DNA of 34,194 nucleotides from an uncultured Bacteroidales bacterium (GCA_947168515.1 CAMVMF010000037.1:1-34194), one strand, 5' to 3'. Positions 1 through 8,704 are shown, numbered from the stretch's first letter. A program made the numbers and translations. The notes: generated by a model not told the origin, from the sequence alone.

Positions 1-2
1 AT

Positions 3-1553
3 ATTGACTATTATCATATTTCAAGAGCATACGATCAAGTCAATAATTGGTTGAGCCAAAAAATAAAGGAAAGCGTAACAGATCCTGAAACTAAATTGAG
101 AGGTATTCTGCTAGATGAGTGTCAATTCATATGGTATGAAGCAGGTGATGCTGTGAGCAACAACAACGATGCTATAGAAATTTTTAATCGTCTGAATAGC
201 GGTAAAATTGAGCTGAATAATGCGGAACTCATAAAGGCTTTGCTGTTGCAAGAACGCAATTATGTGGAGAAAGAGTCTGATGGCAAAATAAGAATAGATA
301 TTACCCGTCAATCGCAAATTGCCCTTGAATGGGATGAAATGGAGAAATTACTGCAAAGGGAAGATTTTTGGTGTTTTATATACAAGAGCAACAATCCATT
401 GAAGTATTCAACCAGAATTGAATATATCTTTGATCTAATGACACATAAAACCCAGGAACACAGCTACAGATATACGTTTGACGTTTTCTATGCCGAATAT
501 CAAACAATGAGGAAAACCCCTAGAAAGTTTGTTGAGGAAAAATGGCATGAGATACAGCAACTTATGTTCACTCTGCAACAATGGTTTGATGACCGAATTC
601 TCTATCATTATATTGGTTATTTGGTGGAATATACGAATCCTGAAGAAAACCTGATACAAACTTTAAAAAACCTAGAGCAGGAGGAACAAATAGAGGCTGA
701 CAGTGAAGGTAAAGTAATTAGAAGGTATCGTCTAAACAAATCGCAGTTTATGGATAAGATTTTGGAAATGATAAGGGATGTGTTGAGAATTAAGCGTGGA
801 GACAAATTGTATGATGTCACTCCTCAACAACTTAAATATAACAGCACTTCGGGCATCGTCAGAAAAATCTTGCTGTTGTATAATATGCAGACTTTACTAA
901 ACAACAAAGATAGCGACGCCAAATTCCCATTAGATTTGTACAAACACGGTGATTGGGATGTGGAGCATATAGCCTCACAAACCGATTTCCAATTGACAGA
1001 GGCGAACAGCAAAGAATGGGTGTATGACATTGTCAGGTATATGACAGGAGAAAAGGCCCCTGATGACGAAGAACTTTCAGATTACATTGAGAGAGTGAAA
1101 AGAGCAAAAGGGCTCAACGAGTCAGAAAACAAATTGGTTTTGGCGATTCTGTCGTTATTAGAAGAAGACCATAACACGGAGAAAAACCGCCAGAATTGTC
1201 TCTCTTTGGTCAATGAACATTTCAAATCTAGGCAAGACATGGATGATAAGCAGAAAGACTATATCTGGAATCTCGCTTTACTCAACTCAACAATCAACCG
1301 AAGCTATAAAAACGCCATTTTCCCCGTGAAAAGAATGTTCATAATTGATAATGAATCAAGAGGAGTGTTTGTGCCAATTTGCACAAAGAATGCGTTCCAA
1401 AAAGTATATGGCAGGAAACTGAATGAACTCATGTGCTGGAATATCGCAGACGCTTCTACTTATTGGGAGAATATTTGTAAAGTATTAGGCGAGAAGAGCT
1501 TCTTGTCTACTGACGTATTGAACCACAAACCAACTAAAGAAAACTTCGTATGA
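3..1553 (+). CDS. DUF262-DUF1524 (GmrSD-like) protein, 5' end outside window
   Basis: The reading frame is open to the left edge, so the N-terminal ParB-like part, where the DGQQR motif would lie, is missing. What remains starts in the DUF262 helical part (FNRLNSGKIELNNAELIKA, near 174-233). It ends with a DUF1524 HNH-type nuclease domain: DVEHIASQ with the histidine at 966-968, then WNLALLNSTINRSYKNAIF followed by a lysine, near 1264-1330. This arrangement is that of GmrS-GmrD fusions, type IV restriction enzymes in which the DUF262 part uses nucleotide and the HNH part cuts DNA. The TTG at 51 is not a credible start because homology-like sequence continues upstream of it. The stop overlaps the next gene's ATG (ATGA), so the two are probably translated together. 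Function in defence is inferred from family and neighbours. Confidence 0.85.
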   Translation: MDYYHISRAYDQVNNWLSQKIKESVTDPETKLRGILLDECQFIWYEAGDAVSNNNDAIEIFNRLNSGKIELNNAELIKALLLQERNYVEKESDGKIRIDITRQSQIALEWDEMEKLLQREDFWCFIYKSNNPLKYSTRIEYIFDLMTHKTQEHSYRYTFDVFYAEYQTMRKTPRKFVEEKWHEIQQLMFTLQQWFDDRILYHYIGYLVEYTNPEENLIQTLKNLEQEEQIEADSEGKVIRRYRLNKSQFMDKILEMIRDVLRIKRGDKLYDVTPQQLKYNSTSGIVRKILLLYNMQTLLNNKDSDAKFPLDLYKHGDWDVEHIASQTDFQLTEANSKEWVYDIVRYMTGEKAPDDEELSDYIERVKRAKGLNESENKLVLAILSLLEEDHNTEKNRQNCLSLVNEHFKSRQDMDDKQKDYIWNLALLNSTINRSYKNAIFPVKRMFIIDNESRGVFVPICTKNAFQKVYGRKLNELMCWNIADASTYWENICKVLGEKSFLSTDVLNHKPTKENFV

Positions 1554-2494
1554 TGGAAGATAATACTATGGCAATGGGTAAAAGAATGAGTTTTGTTGAA
1601 CTCATGGAAAAAACAATTGTAGAGATTCCTAAAATTCAGAGAGACTACGCCCAAGGTAGAAAAAGTGACAAAATAAAGGAGATTCGTTCAAACTTCATTG
1701 ATTCTTTAGTTAGCTATTTGGGTGACGGCGAATATTTCCATGACTTAGATTTCGTTTATGGTGCTTCACCGGAAGACCTTTCGTATCAAGGCAACTTCAT
1801 TCCTTTAGATGGTCAACAGAGATTGACTACTTTATTTTTGCTGCATTGGTACCTAGCTGCAGTTAATGATGCTTCTGAAGCTTTTAGAAAAATGATGGTG
1901 CTGAATGACAAAGACGTAGAGAAATGTAGGTTTTCGTATCAGACGAGAGAAAGTTCTAAACTCTTTTGCGAAGGTTTGGTAAAATGCTCTGTCAATCCAT
2001 TAAATCACAAAGGAAATTTGTCTGAAGTGCTCAAGAATGAATATTGGTACTTTTCATCATGGGGTTATGACCCAAGCGTGTCAGGTATGTTGAATATGCT
2101 TGATACAATTCATAAAAAGTTGAGGAATCAAAGCAAACCGGTTTTAACACAATACTATAGCAGATTGTATGGTCTGGAAAGGGATAAAGACGACAATCGT
2201 CTCTTTGCCATCACTTTCCAACGTTTGGATATGGGGGATTTTGGATTGACAGACGACCTTTATATCAAGATGAACTCTCGCGGCGTGCCTTTGACCGATT
2301 TTGAGATTTTCAAAAGCAAAATTGAACAATTGATTGGTGATGAAAAGTTCTTCTCTAATGGAAAACAGAGAAAAATCGAGGTCGTAGAGTCTGGCAAGAA
2401 AGTCACAAAGGTGATGACTCTACCCAAATATTTCTCATATCAGATGGACAAGGATTGGGCTAACTTTTTTTTGGAGATATGCGGTCACCAATGA
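1550..2494 (+). CDS. Second DUF262 protein, N-terminal part (frameshifted gene)
   Basis: This is the N-terminal third of a gene that continues in another frame to 4169. It holds the ParB-like DUF262 core: IPKIQRDYAQGR near residues 25-36, DGQQRLTT with D87, and LYIKMNSRGVPLTDFEIFKSK near residues 240-260. The DGQQR motif is the presumed nucleotide-binding or hydrolysis motif of the family. The frame ends at TGA 2492-2494, just after a run of eight T at 2465-2472. With seven T, the protein would read on as ANFFWRYAVTNEKNGTRIFD and join the downstream frame without a gap. The joined product would be about 872 residues. The start ATG overlaps the stop of the preceding gene. The shift may be a sequencing error, a true lesion or a switchable tract. 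Confidence 0.8.
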   Translation: MMEDNTMAMGKRMSFVELMEKTIVEIPKIQRDYAQGRKSDKIKEIRSNFIDSLVSYLGDGEYFHDLDFVYGASPEDLSYQGNFIPLDGQQRLTTLFLLHWYLAAVNDASEAFRKMMVLNDKDVEKCRFSYQTRESSKLFCEGLVKCSVNPLNHKGNLSEVLKNEYWYFSSWGYDPSVSGMLNMLDTIHKKLRNQSKPVLTQYYSRLYGLERDKDDNRLFAITFQRLDMGDFGLTDDLYIKMNSRGVPLTDFEIFKSKIEQLIGDEKFFSNGKQRKIEVVESGKKVTKVMTLPKYFSYQMDKDWANFFLEICGHQ

Positions 2495-4169
2495 GAAAAA
2501 CGGAACTAGAATTTTTGACCAGCAATTAATGCGTTTTATTAGGTTTATATTCGTTTGCACATACTCAATTGAAAACACTATACCCACTAATAGAGGATTG
2601 AGTAGAAAGCCATTCACTTCGACTTGTGATCCTTTAGACATATTGATGGATACTCGAAAGGCCCGGCAGTATTATTCTGAAGAAGTTTTGACTAATCTAT
2701 CTTTTTACCGACTAAAAAAATGTGATGTATTCACTCCTTTTGCTATGGAGTTTTTGATGGATGCTATAGATATAATGACCAAGGCCTATCCAGGTAACGA
2801 AGATTACCAGATTGATTCGACACTATTTAAGCTGTCAGATATTTGGGATGTACTGATGTACGGCGAATATTTTCACAATCTCGACAATGTTCAACTAATA
2901 CGTTTGTATGCATATATAGCATATCTTGTTCACACAAGAAAAAACGGTGTGATAACAGATGAGAGCTTGAAGGTTGATCTACAGCGATGGATGAGAATTG
3001 TTCATAATATTACTGTTAGAAACACGACACGTACCGATAGCCCTGACACGGTAGCACAAGCCATTTGGTCTCTGAACGATATCCTTGAAGGAACCAACGG
3101 AAATCTTTTTGAAAAGTTTGCGAATCTCTCTGATGAAGAGATTAGACTTTATTCCTTCAATAGCGACCAAATGAGAGAAGAAAGGCTTAAAGCCAATTTA
3201 GTATTAAAGTGTAAAGAAGATTGGGAAAAGGAATTGGCGGCAGGTGAACGATGTTCATATTTAAATGGACAGGTCGGCTTCCTTTTAGACTATGCCGGTG
3301 TGTATAAGGCCTACCAAATCGAGAAATCATCATTTGATACTTCTTGGAGTGAAAAGAATAGTTTGAATGAGTTCTGTAGATATCGTGACAAAGCAACAAA
3401 CCTATTTGATGCAATGTCAGATAATATAAAAAAGACTCGATTAAATCACGATGAAGTCAATGTTTTCAAAGACGAGGCACTCATTGAAAGGGCATTGCTC
3501 GTATTTGACGACTACCTGCCAAATCCCTATGGAGACATTTTTACATTGTCAAACGTGCCTGATTCGAGAGATTTTAGTTGGAGAAAAATGGTGTCAATGC
3601 AAGGAGATTATAATAAAGGCAGAGAGACTTTTAAGGTTTTGTTAGATAACTGCCAGTTTGAGAAAACAGAAGACATCGTTGGGGAATTACGAAACATTAT
3701 TAACAGTCATACTCCTTTAGGTAATGACGACCTTTGGAGAGAGGTGATTATTTCAACCCCAGAAATATGTAAATATCCAGAAAACGGGTTTATAGGATTT
3801 GTATATGATGAAGATGAAAACATAAAAGGCATATATGTTATTAGCAAGTCCAGATGGAACAGTTATCATTCCGAACTATTCTCATTCGGGTTGTATTACT
3901 ATCTGAAGAAGACCTTTTCCAAGGAAAACACTTTAGGCTACACATACTCCGTTTCTGAAAACGAGGATGACGATATATGCTGCTGGATCTTTCAAGATTA
4001 TGACAATTCTGAAGCTTGGTATATGATAAAATATAATTACGAAGATGCTTTGTGGCATGTTTCATACTACCTCGATGACAATGCCAATTCGATTCCTCAA
4101 GGGAAGGATATTTTATTTTCAACAAAAGAAGAAATTAGAGACTTCCTCATGAAGAATTGCAAATACTGA
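2472..4169 (+). CDS. Second DUF262 protein, C-terminal part (after the frameshift)
   Basis: This is the continuation of the preceding gene in the next frame. The first ATG in this frame is 2529, but residues encoded from 2472 already belong to the protein, so 2529 is not a natural start. The segment is largely helical and contains the stretch YLNGQVGFLLDYAG (near 3255-3300). I associate that stretch with long DUF262 proteins that lack the DUF1524 nuclease. No HNH or other nuclease motif was seen here, in contrast to the first gene. The last 150 or so residues are rich in aromatic and acidic residues and resemble nothing I can name. The next gene begins 12 bases after the stop, so all three genes look like one transcription unit. 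Confidence 0.75.
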   Translation, partial: WRYAVTNEKNGTRIFDQQLMRFIRFIFVCTYSIENTIPTNRGLSRKPFTSTCDPLDILMDTRKARQYYSEEVLTNLSFYRLKKCDVFTPFAMEFLMDAIDIMTKAYPGNEDYQIDSTLFKLSDIWDVLMYGEYFHNLDNVQLIRLYAYIAYLVHTRKNGVITDESLKVDLQRWMRIVHNITVRNTTRTDSPDTVAQAIWSLNDILEGTNGNLFEKFANLSDEEIRLYSFNSDQMREERLKANLVLKCKEDWEKELAAGERCSYLNGQVGFLLDYAGVYKAYQIEKSSFDTSWSEKNSLNEFCRYRDKATNLFDAMSDNIKKTRLNHDEVNVFKDEALIERALLVFDDYLPNPYGDIFTLSNVPDSRDFSWRKMVSMQGDYNKGRETFKVLLDNCQFEKTEDIVGELRNIINSHTPLGNDDLWREVIISTPEICKYPENGFIGFVYDEDENIKGIYVISKSRWNSYHSELFSFGLYYYLKKTFSKENTLGYTYSVSENEDDDICCWIFQDYDNSEAWYMIKYNYEDALWHVSYYLDDNANSIPQGKDILFSTKEEIRDFLMKNCKY

Positions 4170-4181
4170 CAGACCAATAGC

Positions 4182-5156
4182 ATGAAAACAGCCTATAAAA
4201 TACAGCAGGAAAAACTACAATCAAAGCTGTTGAAGGAAAAGTATAGTGGTTTGGACGGCGCATCGGGGAAAATTTGCAAGATTATTGAAGGAAAAACGCT
4301 AAGGACATCTAAGATAATCGATGATGAGCAGGCTGAAAAAAACCTATTTAGAGACATAAGACATCAAGCAATTGAGTTTTTTGAACTTAATCATATTGAT
4401 TGGTGGAAGCCAGATGAGGAATGGCCAAATAAGGTATCTGGCGTTCTGTTATCTTCTCAAATCTCATGTTTGAATCATCTATTCGGCATCAGACAGGATA
4501 AAACAGCTGTTCTTGCATTATTAAATGGTATTAAGCCAATTTTTGAGGATGTGAAGATACTTCCTTTTGACGAAGACGGCACAAAGGCATACATTTCTTT
4601 TGAGGTTATTAGTAAAATGAATGTCTTGGGAGAAAAAGGTGGATATGGCGTAAAAAGAGGAGCGTTTTATACTTCTATTGACGCTCTTGTCTGGGCGGTC
4701 GATGAAAACAAGAATAATTGGATCTTGCCTATAGAATGGAAGTATACTGAGGCATATGAGAACTACGATTTGTCAGTAGGTGCTAAAGGCAAGACTCGTT
4801 TGGGAATTTATTCTATGTTGATTGATGACAGCCAACATCTTATCTCTTTGCCTGAGTATGCAAAAAGTATGTACTTCAAGGAGCCGATATATCAACTTAT
4901 GCGGCAAATGCTAAACGTTGAATACATGCTGCGGTATTGCGAGTATGGATGGCCCAAGGAGGCTAGAATCCTTCAAATTGACGTTATTCCCGATGGTAAT
5001 GTGGAGTTAAGGGCACAAGCACGTCCATATGTTGACTTATTGAAAAACCCTAGCGAATACTGCATGATCTCACCTAAAAGGCTATTTGAGCCTATTATTG
5101 AGATTACGAAGTACCAAGATTTATGCGCATATTTAAACGAGAGGTATTGGCAATAA
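4182..5156 (+). CDS. PGN_0703-family putative restriction endonuclease
   Basis: A 324-residue protein that matches my recollection of the PGN_0703 family: the hallmark SSQISCLNHLFGIR at residues 91-104, then a likely PD-(D/E)xK nuclease core with D167 (SIDALVWAV) and E185-W-K187 (LPIEWKYTEAY). These residues would coordinate the metal ion that cuts DNA. There is no signal peptide or membrane segment, which fits a cytoplasmic nuclease. It is the last gene of the cassette, 12 bases behind the second DUF262 gene and in the same direction, so it may be the effector that the DUF262 ATPase/GTPase-like proteins control. The family name is from memory, the motif residues are seen, and the partnership is inferred. 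Confidence 0.8.
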   Translation: MKTAYKIQQEKLQSKLLKEKYSGLDGASGKICKIIEGKTLRTSKIIDDEQAEKNLFRDIRHQAIEFFELNHIDWWKPDEEWPNKVSGVLLSSQISCLNHLFGIRQDKTAVLALLNGIKPIFEDVKILPFDEDGTKAYISFEVISKMNVLGEKGGYGVKRGAFYTSIDALVWAVDENKNNWILPIEWKYTEAYENYDLSVGAKGKTRLGIYSMLIDDSQHLISLPEYAKSMYFKEPIYQLMRQMLNVEYMLRYCEYGWPKEARILQIDVIPDGNVELRAQARPYVDLLKNPSEYCMISPKRLFEPIIEITKYQDLCAYLNERYWQ

Positions 5157-5272
5157 TAGATTATTCCATTTCAGGAAGAAGGTAATAGTCGGTATTTCTA
5201 TAGGAATAACAGCGCATCATAGGTTAATTATGAAGATTGTAAGTCACAAAGATGTGAAAATGTAAGTAAAAG

Positions 5273-5306
5273 AAAGGGCAACAGGTTTTTAGTCTGTTGT
5301 CCTTTT
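5273..5306. terminator. Bidirectional intrinsic terminator
   Basis: A 12-base-pair stem (5273-5284 with 5294-5305, one G-U pair) with a 9-base loop and T-rich sequence on the plus-strand side. On the minus strand the same stem is followed by the complement of a short A run. It lies between convergent genes and can end both the defence cassette and the minus-strand trio. Bases 5157-5272 show nothing else. Confidence 0.75.
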
Positions 5307-5317
5307 GTGTTTAGTCA

Positions 5318-5980
5318 TCATCCTTTGCTCTTATTCGATGTCAATTCCAAGGTGATTTCATAAGTGTCGAGTAATAGTTTCTTCAGCCCTCGATACGCAG
5401 AGACTTTGGGCTGGTTCCTGGTGCAAATCTGAGAGAAATCCTGTAGTGTAGTCCTTATTGTTTGACCTCTAAGGAACCAAAGATTACCATACTTCTTTTC
5501 CAAATCGAAAATATCCTGCTTATATCGTCTTGGTGTAGTGTCCTTATATTTCACCTTCATCGTTAGGTCTGATGGAGTAGAAATAACATTCACATCATCA
5601 ACGATTTCATTAGTGAACACCTTGATTTGTCGTTTATAGAGCTTGTAGAATTCCTCGTCTGGTGAAAAGAAAGCATCGCCATAGGGAATGATTGGGAAAA
5701 GAAGTTGTTTGGATCCAGGAACAAAAGCATCTTCACTCATACCCGTAATTATGCTTTCGTCTATATGATTTATCCAGCCGCCATCTATAAAATACAGACC
5801 CTTCAATTCCCTCTCTACTTTGATTTCGAGATCATCTTTACCCAAGTCCCTCACTGACACGACCCTCACCTTGTCTCCATAAAACCTTTCCAGTTGCTTG
5901 TTCATTTGGTCTATAATCTTTGCTTCATCCTGATTCAGCCATATCACTGTATTTCCACTGAATATTATACTGCGTTTCAT
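5318..5980 (-). CDS. Hypothetical protein
   Basis: A 220-residue protein that I do not recognise. The start is set at the ATG encoding MKRSIIFSG because a strong AGGAGG lies seven bases before it. The upstream ATG encoding MTM is only one base from that site, and longer starts run into the preceding gene. No signal peptide or membrane segment is seen. The N-terminal 35 residues look like a small alpha/beta unit (IIFSGNTVIWLNQ, then a helix), the middle has acidic and aromatic stretches, and the last 30 residues are helical and basic. It is the third gene of a minus-strand unit: only 11 bases separate it from the GIY-YIG endonuclease gene. It might be a partner of that nuclease, but nothing in the sequence proves this. 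Confidence 0.7.
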   Translation of the reverse strand: MKRSIIFSGNTVIWLNQDEAKIIDQMNKQLERFYGDKVRVVSVRDLGKDDLEIKVERELKGLYFIDGGWINHIDESIITGMSEDAFVPGSKQLLFPIIPYGDAFFSPDEEFYKLYKRQIKVFTNEIVDDVNVISTPSDLTMKVKYKDTTPRRYKQDIFDLEKKYGNLWFLRGQTIRTTLQDFSQICTRNQPKVSAYRGLKKLLLDTYEITLELTSNKSKG

Positions 5981-5991
5981 TGTCATTCCTC

Positions 5992-6576
5992 CTATGCTAC
6001 TGATATTTGATAATTGTTCCATGTTTTTTCTGTCTTGCTTACGAATATGCCGTGAAGATAACTAAGCGAGACCTTTAGTATTCTGCTAGCTTCACTCATA
6101 GACCTGTAAATCTTTGTTTCCTTTGTCAGGCTGTTAAATACCTTCATCGGGATTTTGAAATGTGAATCCGAAATCTTCTTCTTCACCTCATCCGTTAGCT
6201 TCATGCCCTTTTTTCCTTGCCCCCCTTCACTCATGTTATATCCTTTCTCGATTGAATTGTACTGCTTGATGTATTTTGATTCTTCCTTCTCCAGCTCAAT
6301 CTTCAATTCTTGTGGGTCGGAACACTTTATCGTGGCTAAGACTTCATACTTAAATGATGCAATACCGAATCTCTTCCTTGCGCCGTTCACTTTATCCCCG
6401 GCATACTTTTTTGTCTTGCTGCTGTTCCATAAGGATTTTCTCACATATTCATTCGATGTGCTTCCAATGTACCTATAACCGCATTCATCACCTGCTGTAG
6501 TGTTTGTGTAACTGTAAACCACCCCCTCATACGTAGTGGTTGTAGTTGTGTTTTGATCTGTATTATTCATATTCAT
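5992..6576 (-). CDS. GIY-YIG homing-type endonuclease with NUMOD motifs
   Basis: A 194-residue protein with a GIY-YIG nuclease domain at the N-terminus: GVVYSYTN (18-25) and YRYIGST (34-40), followed by R46 and the conserved YNMSEGGQG segment. After it come DNA-binding modules usual for homing endonucleases: a NUMOD3-like stretch (KKGMKLTDEVKKKISDSHF) and a NUMOD1-like helix-turn-helix (SMSEASRILKVSLSYLHGIF). Such enzymes make a site-specific cut that lets their own gene copy itself into the cut allele, or drive marker exclusion between mobile elements. No intron or intein is seen around it, so it is free-standing. Its ATG overlaps the stop of the upstream gene (ATGA), so translation is coupled. 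A run of six threonines precedes the domain. Confidence 0.85.
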   Translation of the reverse strand: MNMNNTDQNTTTTTTYEGVVYSYTNTTAGDECGYRYIGSTSNEYVRKSLWNSSKTKKYAGDKVNGARKRFGIASFKYEVLATIKCSDPQELKIELEKEESKYIKQYNSIEKGYNMSEGGQGKKGMKLTDEVKKKISDSHFKIPMKVFNSLTKETKIYRSMSEASRILKVSLSYLHGIFVSKTEKTWNNYQISVA

Positions 6577-6941
6577 TTCTTTTTTGTGCCGATTGTTAGT
6601 TCGACGTTAAACTGTTCTTTCACCTTCTTAATCAAACCTTTATACGCATCACTTCTTTTTCTATGTCTGGGAAAAAGCTGTAATGCTTCCTGTAAACTCA
6701 ATTCTATCTTCACCCCATTTGTTAGAGGTCCATATTGTCGAGCCAGTAGTAATATCTCCGGATCTATGTCATCTTTCATTTCAGGGATAGGCTCGGATTC
6801 TCTTATGGCTGGCACGAATGATTCCTCTATTACTGCTCTTTCTTTAATATCATCACCAGCAGCAGTATTGTTCTGGTGTTTGGTGGATACTGTACTTCCC
6901 TCACCAAAGAATGTCATGTAAAGTGATAAAGTGTCTATCAT
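6573..6941 (-). CDS. Hypothetical protein, first gene of the GIY-YIG unit
   Basis: A 122-residue protein of unknown function. The frame is open further upstream to 7034, but the first 31 residues of that version have no ribosome-binding site and poor composition. I therefore prefer the ATG at 6939-6941 (MIDTLSLYMTFFGEG), with moderate certainty. The N-terminal half is acidic and probably disordered (KHQNNTAAGDD, then repeated E and P). The C-terminal half looks like a small helical DNA-binding fold (DIDPEILLLARQYGPL, then SLQEALQLFPRHRKRSDAYKGLIKKVKEQF, each in a separate helix). A role as repressor or DNA-binding partner of the coupled endonuclease is possible but only inferred. Confidence 0.6.
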   Translation of the reverse strand: MIDTLSLYMTFFGEGSTVSTKHQNNTAAGDDIKERAVIEESFVPAIRESEPIPEMKDDIDPEILLLARQYGPLTNGVKIELSLQEALQLFPRHRKRSDAYKGLIKKVKEQFNVELTIGTKKK

Positions 6942-7091
6942 AATTTTTATCGGAAAGCAATTTGTACTTTCCTCGCTTATAAGAGTTTCCGAGGAGAATA
7001 AGAGCAAAATGACTGTTTCAGAATCCCTTTTCACTCAAAAATCTCACAAACGATTTATTATTCACACTTAAGGATAATTCGTGTGATTTTG

Positions 7092-7099
7092 TATTTTTG
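7092..7099 (+). promoter_or_regulatory. Bacteroidota -7 promoter box (TATTTTTG)
   Basis: TATTTTTG fits TAnnTTTG. Transcription would begin near 7106, which argues against the GTG at 7099 as a start and for the ATG at 7120. No clear -33 TTTG is seen at the right distance. Confidence 0.5.
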
Positions 7100-7119
7100 T
7101 GGCGAATAAAATTGGATAT

Positions 7120-8475
7120 ATGGAAGAACCTCAAAAACTTGAAAAACTTGGCAATCATAAATATCGTTTAACCGTGGCTTGGGACGGAACCGAGAATAAC
7201 CGCGAGTACTTTCAACGTAATAATTTCCAGTTTATAGAAAAAAGTAACATCTATTTCGCCGAGTTTGAAATGGAATCTGAACTATTCAATTACGGCGTTT
7301 CTATGAGCGAATGCTATCAGACAATGTTTCAAAACGGTCAATTTAGCGATGATTTTATTAGGTTTTCTTTTCTTCAACCAGTAAATACAAGAATGATGAA
7401 AGAAGCTGAAAGGAGTGTTCCTTTAAGCAGTTTTTTGGAAACTCTAATCAACATGACAGGAGTAGATAATTCTATGTATTTTATCGCTAAAAACTACGAT
7501 TCGGCATTGGCTAAAGAGGCTGAACGACAGTATGGGGATATGGATAAGGATAGTTTTCTTGGCTGGTTAATAGAAAAAATAACTCCAAGGTTTTCTGGAA
7601 ATTTCACAAGGGAATCGATGGCCAGTTTTTTTATTGCAGATGCTTGGATAAAAGAAGTGTCAAACATAAACTGGCCATATTCTTTTTTTTGTGCTTGGGA
7701 ATTTGTAGCAGATCACAAGGAAGAGTATTCGGCTTGGAGAGAAACCGTAAGGGATCAAGATGGAATTGATATTAATGTCATTTCCAGCCTATTAAACAAT
7801 GTATCTTCTAAATATACTCAGTATTTTCAATTCTATTTCTTTACAGAAGGTATTTCAGCGCGCAGGTTGTTTCAAATGCGCAACAGTTCGTCTGTCGATT
7901 ATAACACGAAGAAGCTTATTCAGGATGTGCTTGTAGATTATTGCAAAACCGATTCTGAGTTTGCTGAAACAATACAAATGATGTATTCCAAGTACAAGTC
8001 AGTTGCTGGCGGAATTGATATAGATTTCGTGCAACAGGAGTTTGCGAATGAATCATTTGAATTTCCCGAAGCTGATATAATAAACCATTTAGCCAAAGAC
8101 CTGTATGATGAGGATGAAAACGGCTTCATAGGAAAGATAATACCAACATATAACGACCCCAAAAACCTAACTTGTGTTTTCAAGGAACTGTTCAACTCCA
8201 AATGGGTAAGGCCTAATGAACTGGACACTTTCGTTTATCGGTTAACAGGCAAAAGAAAGCCTGAAACGATTATCGATAAAATACATTGGGACGAGTGCGT
8301 AAACGGTTTGTTGTATTTGTTCAAAAAGTTTTATGGCGGAAAGTATGGCAGAATCGAACAGTTTTTTGATGTGAAACTAAACATCGACCAAGATAATTGC
8401 TCTGCCTACGCAGAACGGCATACTAAAGAACTGAAGAAATTGTTTAAAACTTTGTACGGAAAAATAAACGCTTGA
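7120..8475 (+). CDS. Hypothetical protein, 451 residues
   Basis: A large protein of unknown function, transcribed away from the GIY-YIG unit. An in-frame GTG at 7099 would add seven residues, but it lies inside the likely promoter box, so ATG 7120 (MEEPQKLEKLGNHKYR) is chosen. No signal peptide or membrane span is seen. The N-terminal 60 residues look like beta strands (YRLTVAWDG, NIYFAEFEME). The middle is helical with several aromatic clusters (WPYSFFCAWEF). The C-terminal 90 residues form a helical unit (WVRPNELDTFVYRLTGKRKP, then NGLLYLFKKFYGG, then IEQFFDVKLNID and a basic last helix). That unit loosely recalls the C-terminal region of RteC-like regulators of Bacteroides conjugative transposons; I treat this as a weak resemblance. 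It could be island cargo or a regulator. Confidence 0.65.
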   Translation: MEEPQKLEKLGNHKYRLTVAWDGTENNREYFQRNNFQFIEKSNIYFAEFEMESELFNYGVSMSECYQTMFQNGQFSDDFIRFSFLQPVNTRMMKEAERSVPLSSFLETLINMTGVDNSMYFIAKNYDSALAKEAERQYGDMDKDSFLGWLIEKITPRFSGNFTRESMASFFIADAWIKEVSNINWPYSFFCAWEFVADHKEEYSAWRETVRDQDGIDINVISSLLNNVSSKYTQYFQFYFFTEGISARRLFQMRNSSSVDYNTKKLIQDVLVDYCKTDSEFAETIQMMYSKYKSVAGGIDIDFVQQEFANESFEFPEADIINHLAKDLYDEDENGFIGKIIPTYNDPKNLTCVFKELFNSKWVRPNELDTFVYRLTGKRKPETIIDKIHWDECVNGLLYLFKKFYGGKYGRIEQFFDVKLNIDQDNCSAYAERHTKELKKLFKTLYGKINA

Positions 8476-8502
8476 CGCGCTTCCCAATCCATGAAAAAGA
8501 AG

Positions 8503-8533
8503 TGTCCATTACTGCTGTAATGGGCATTTTTTT
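8503..8533 (+). terminator. Intrinsic terminator
   Basis: Ten-base-pair stem (8503-8512 with 8517-8526, one G-U pair), four-base loop, then seven T. It ends the 451-residue gene. Between it and 8696 I see no gene: only a C-run/T-run stretch near 8597-8609 and two copies of GTTAGG near 8622-8638. Confidence 0.8.
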
Positions 8534-8696
8534 GTTTATCCAATGAATGTGATGTAGGAAAAAGCAAAAGAAAGCTGACACTTATAGCCTTTTTCGCCCC
8601 CCCTTTTTAAAGAAAAAACATGTTAGGCCCCTGTTAGGTTGTCGTGATATTTGTTATGCAACATATTGAACCACAGTTTGTTATAAAATTATTATA

Positions 8697-8704
8697 TAGT
8701 TTTG
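8697..8704 (+). promoter_or_regulatory. Promoter box (TAGTTTTG) of the gene train
   Basis: TAGTTTTG fits TAnnTTTG. A TTTG lies at 8677-8680, 16 bases upstream, which is shorter than the usual spacing of about 19-21. It would give a start near 8711 and an untranslated leader of about 180 bases before the gene at 8893. Confidence 0.5.

Noticed and set aside
7099..7119. GTG start for the 451-residue gene
   Set aside because: GTG lies in the likely -7 promoter box, upstream of the probable transcription start.
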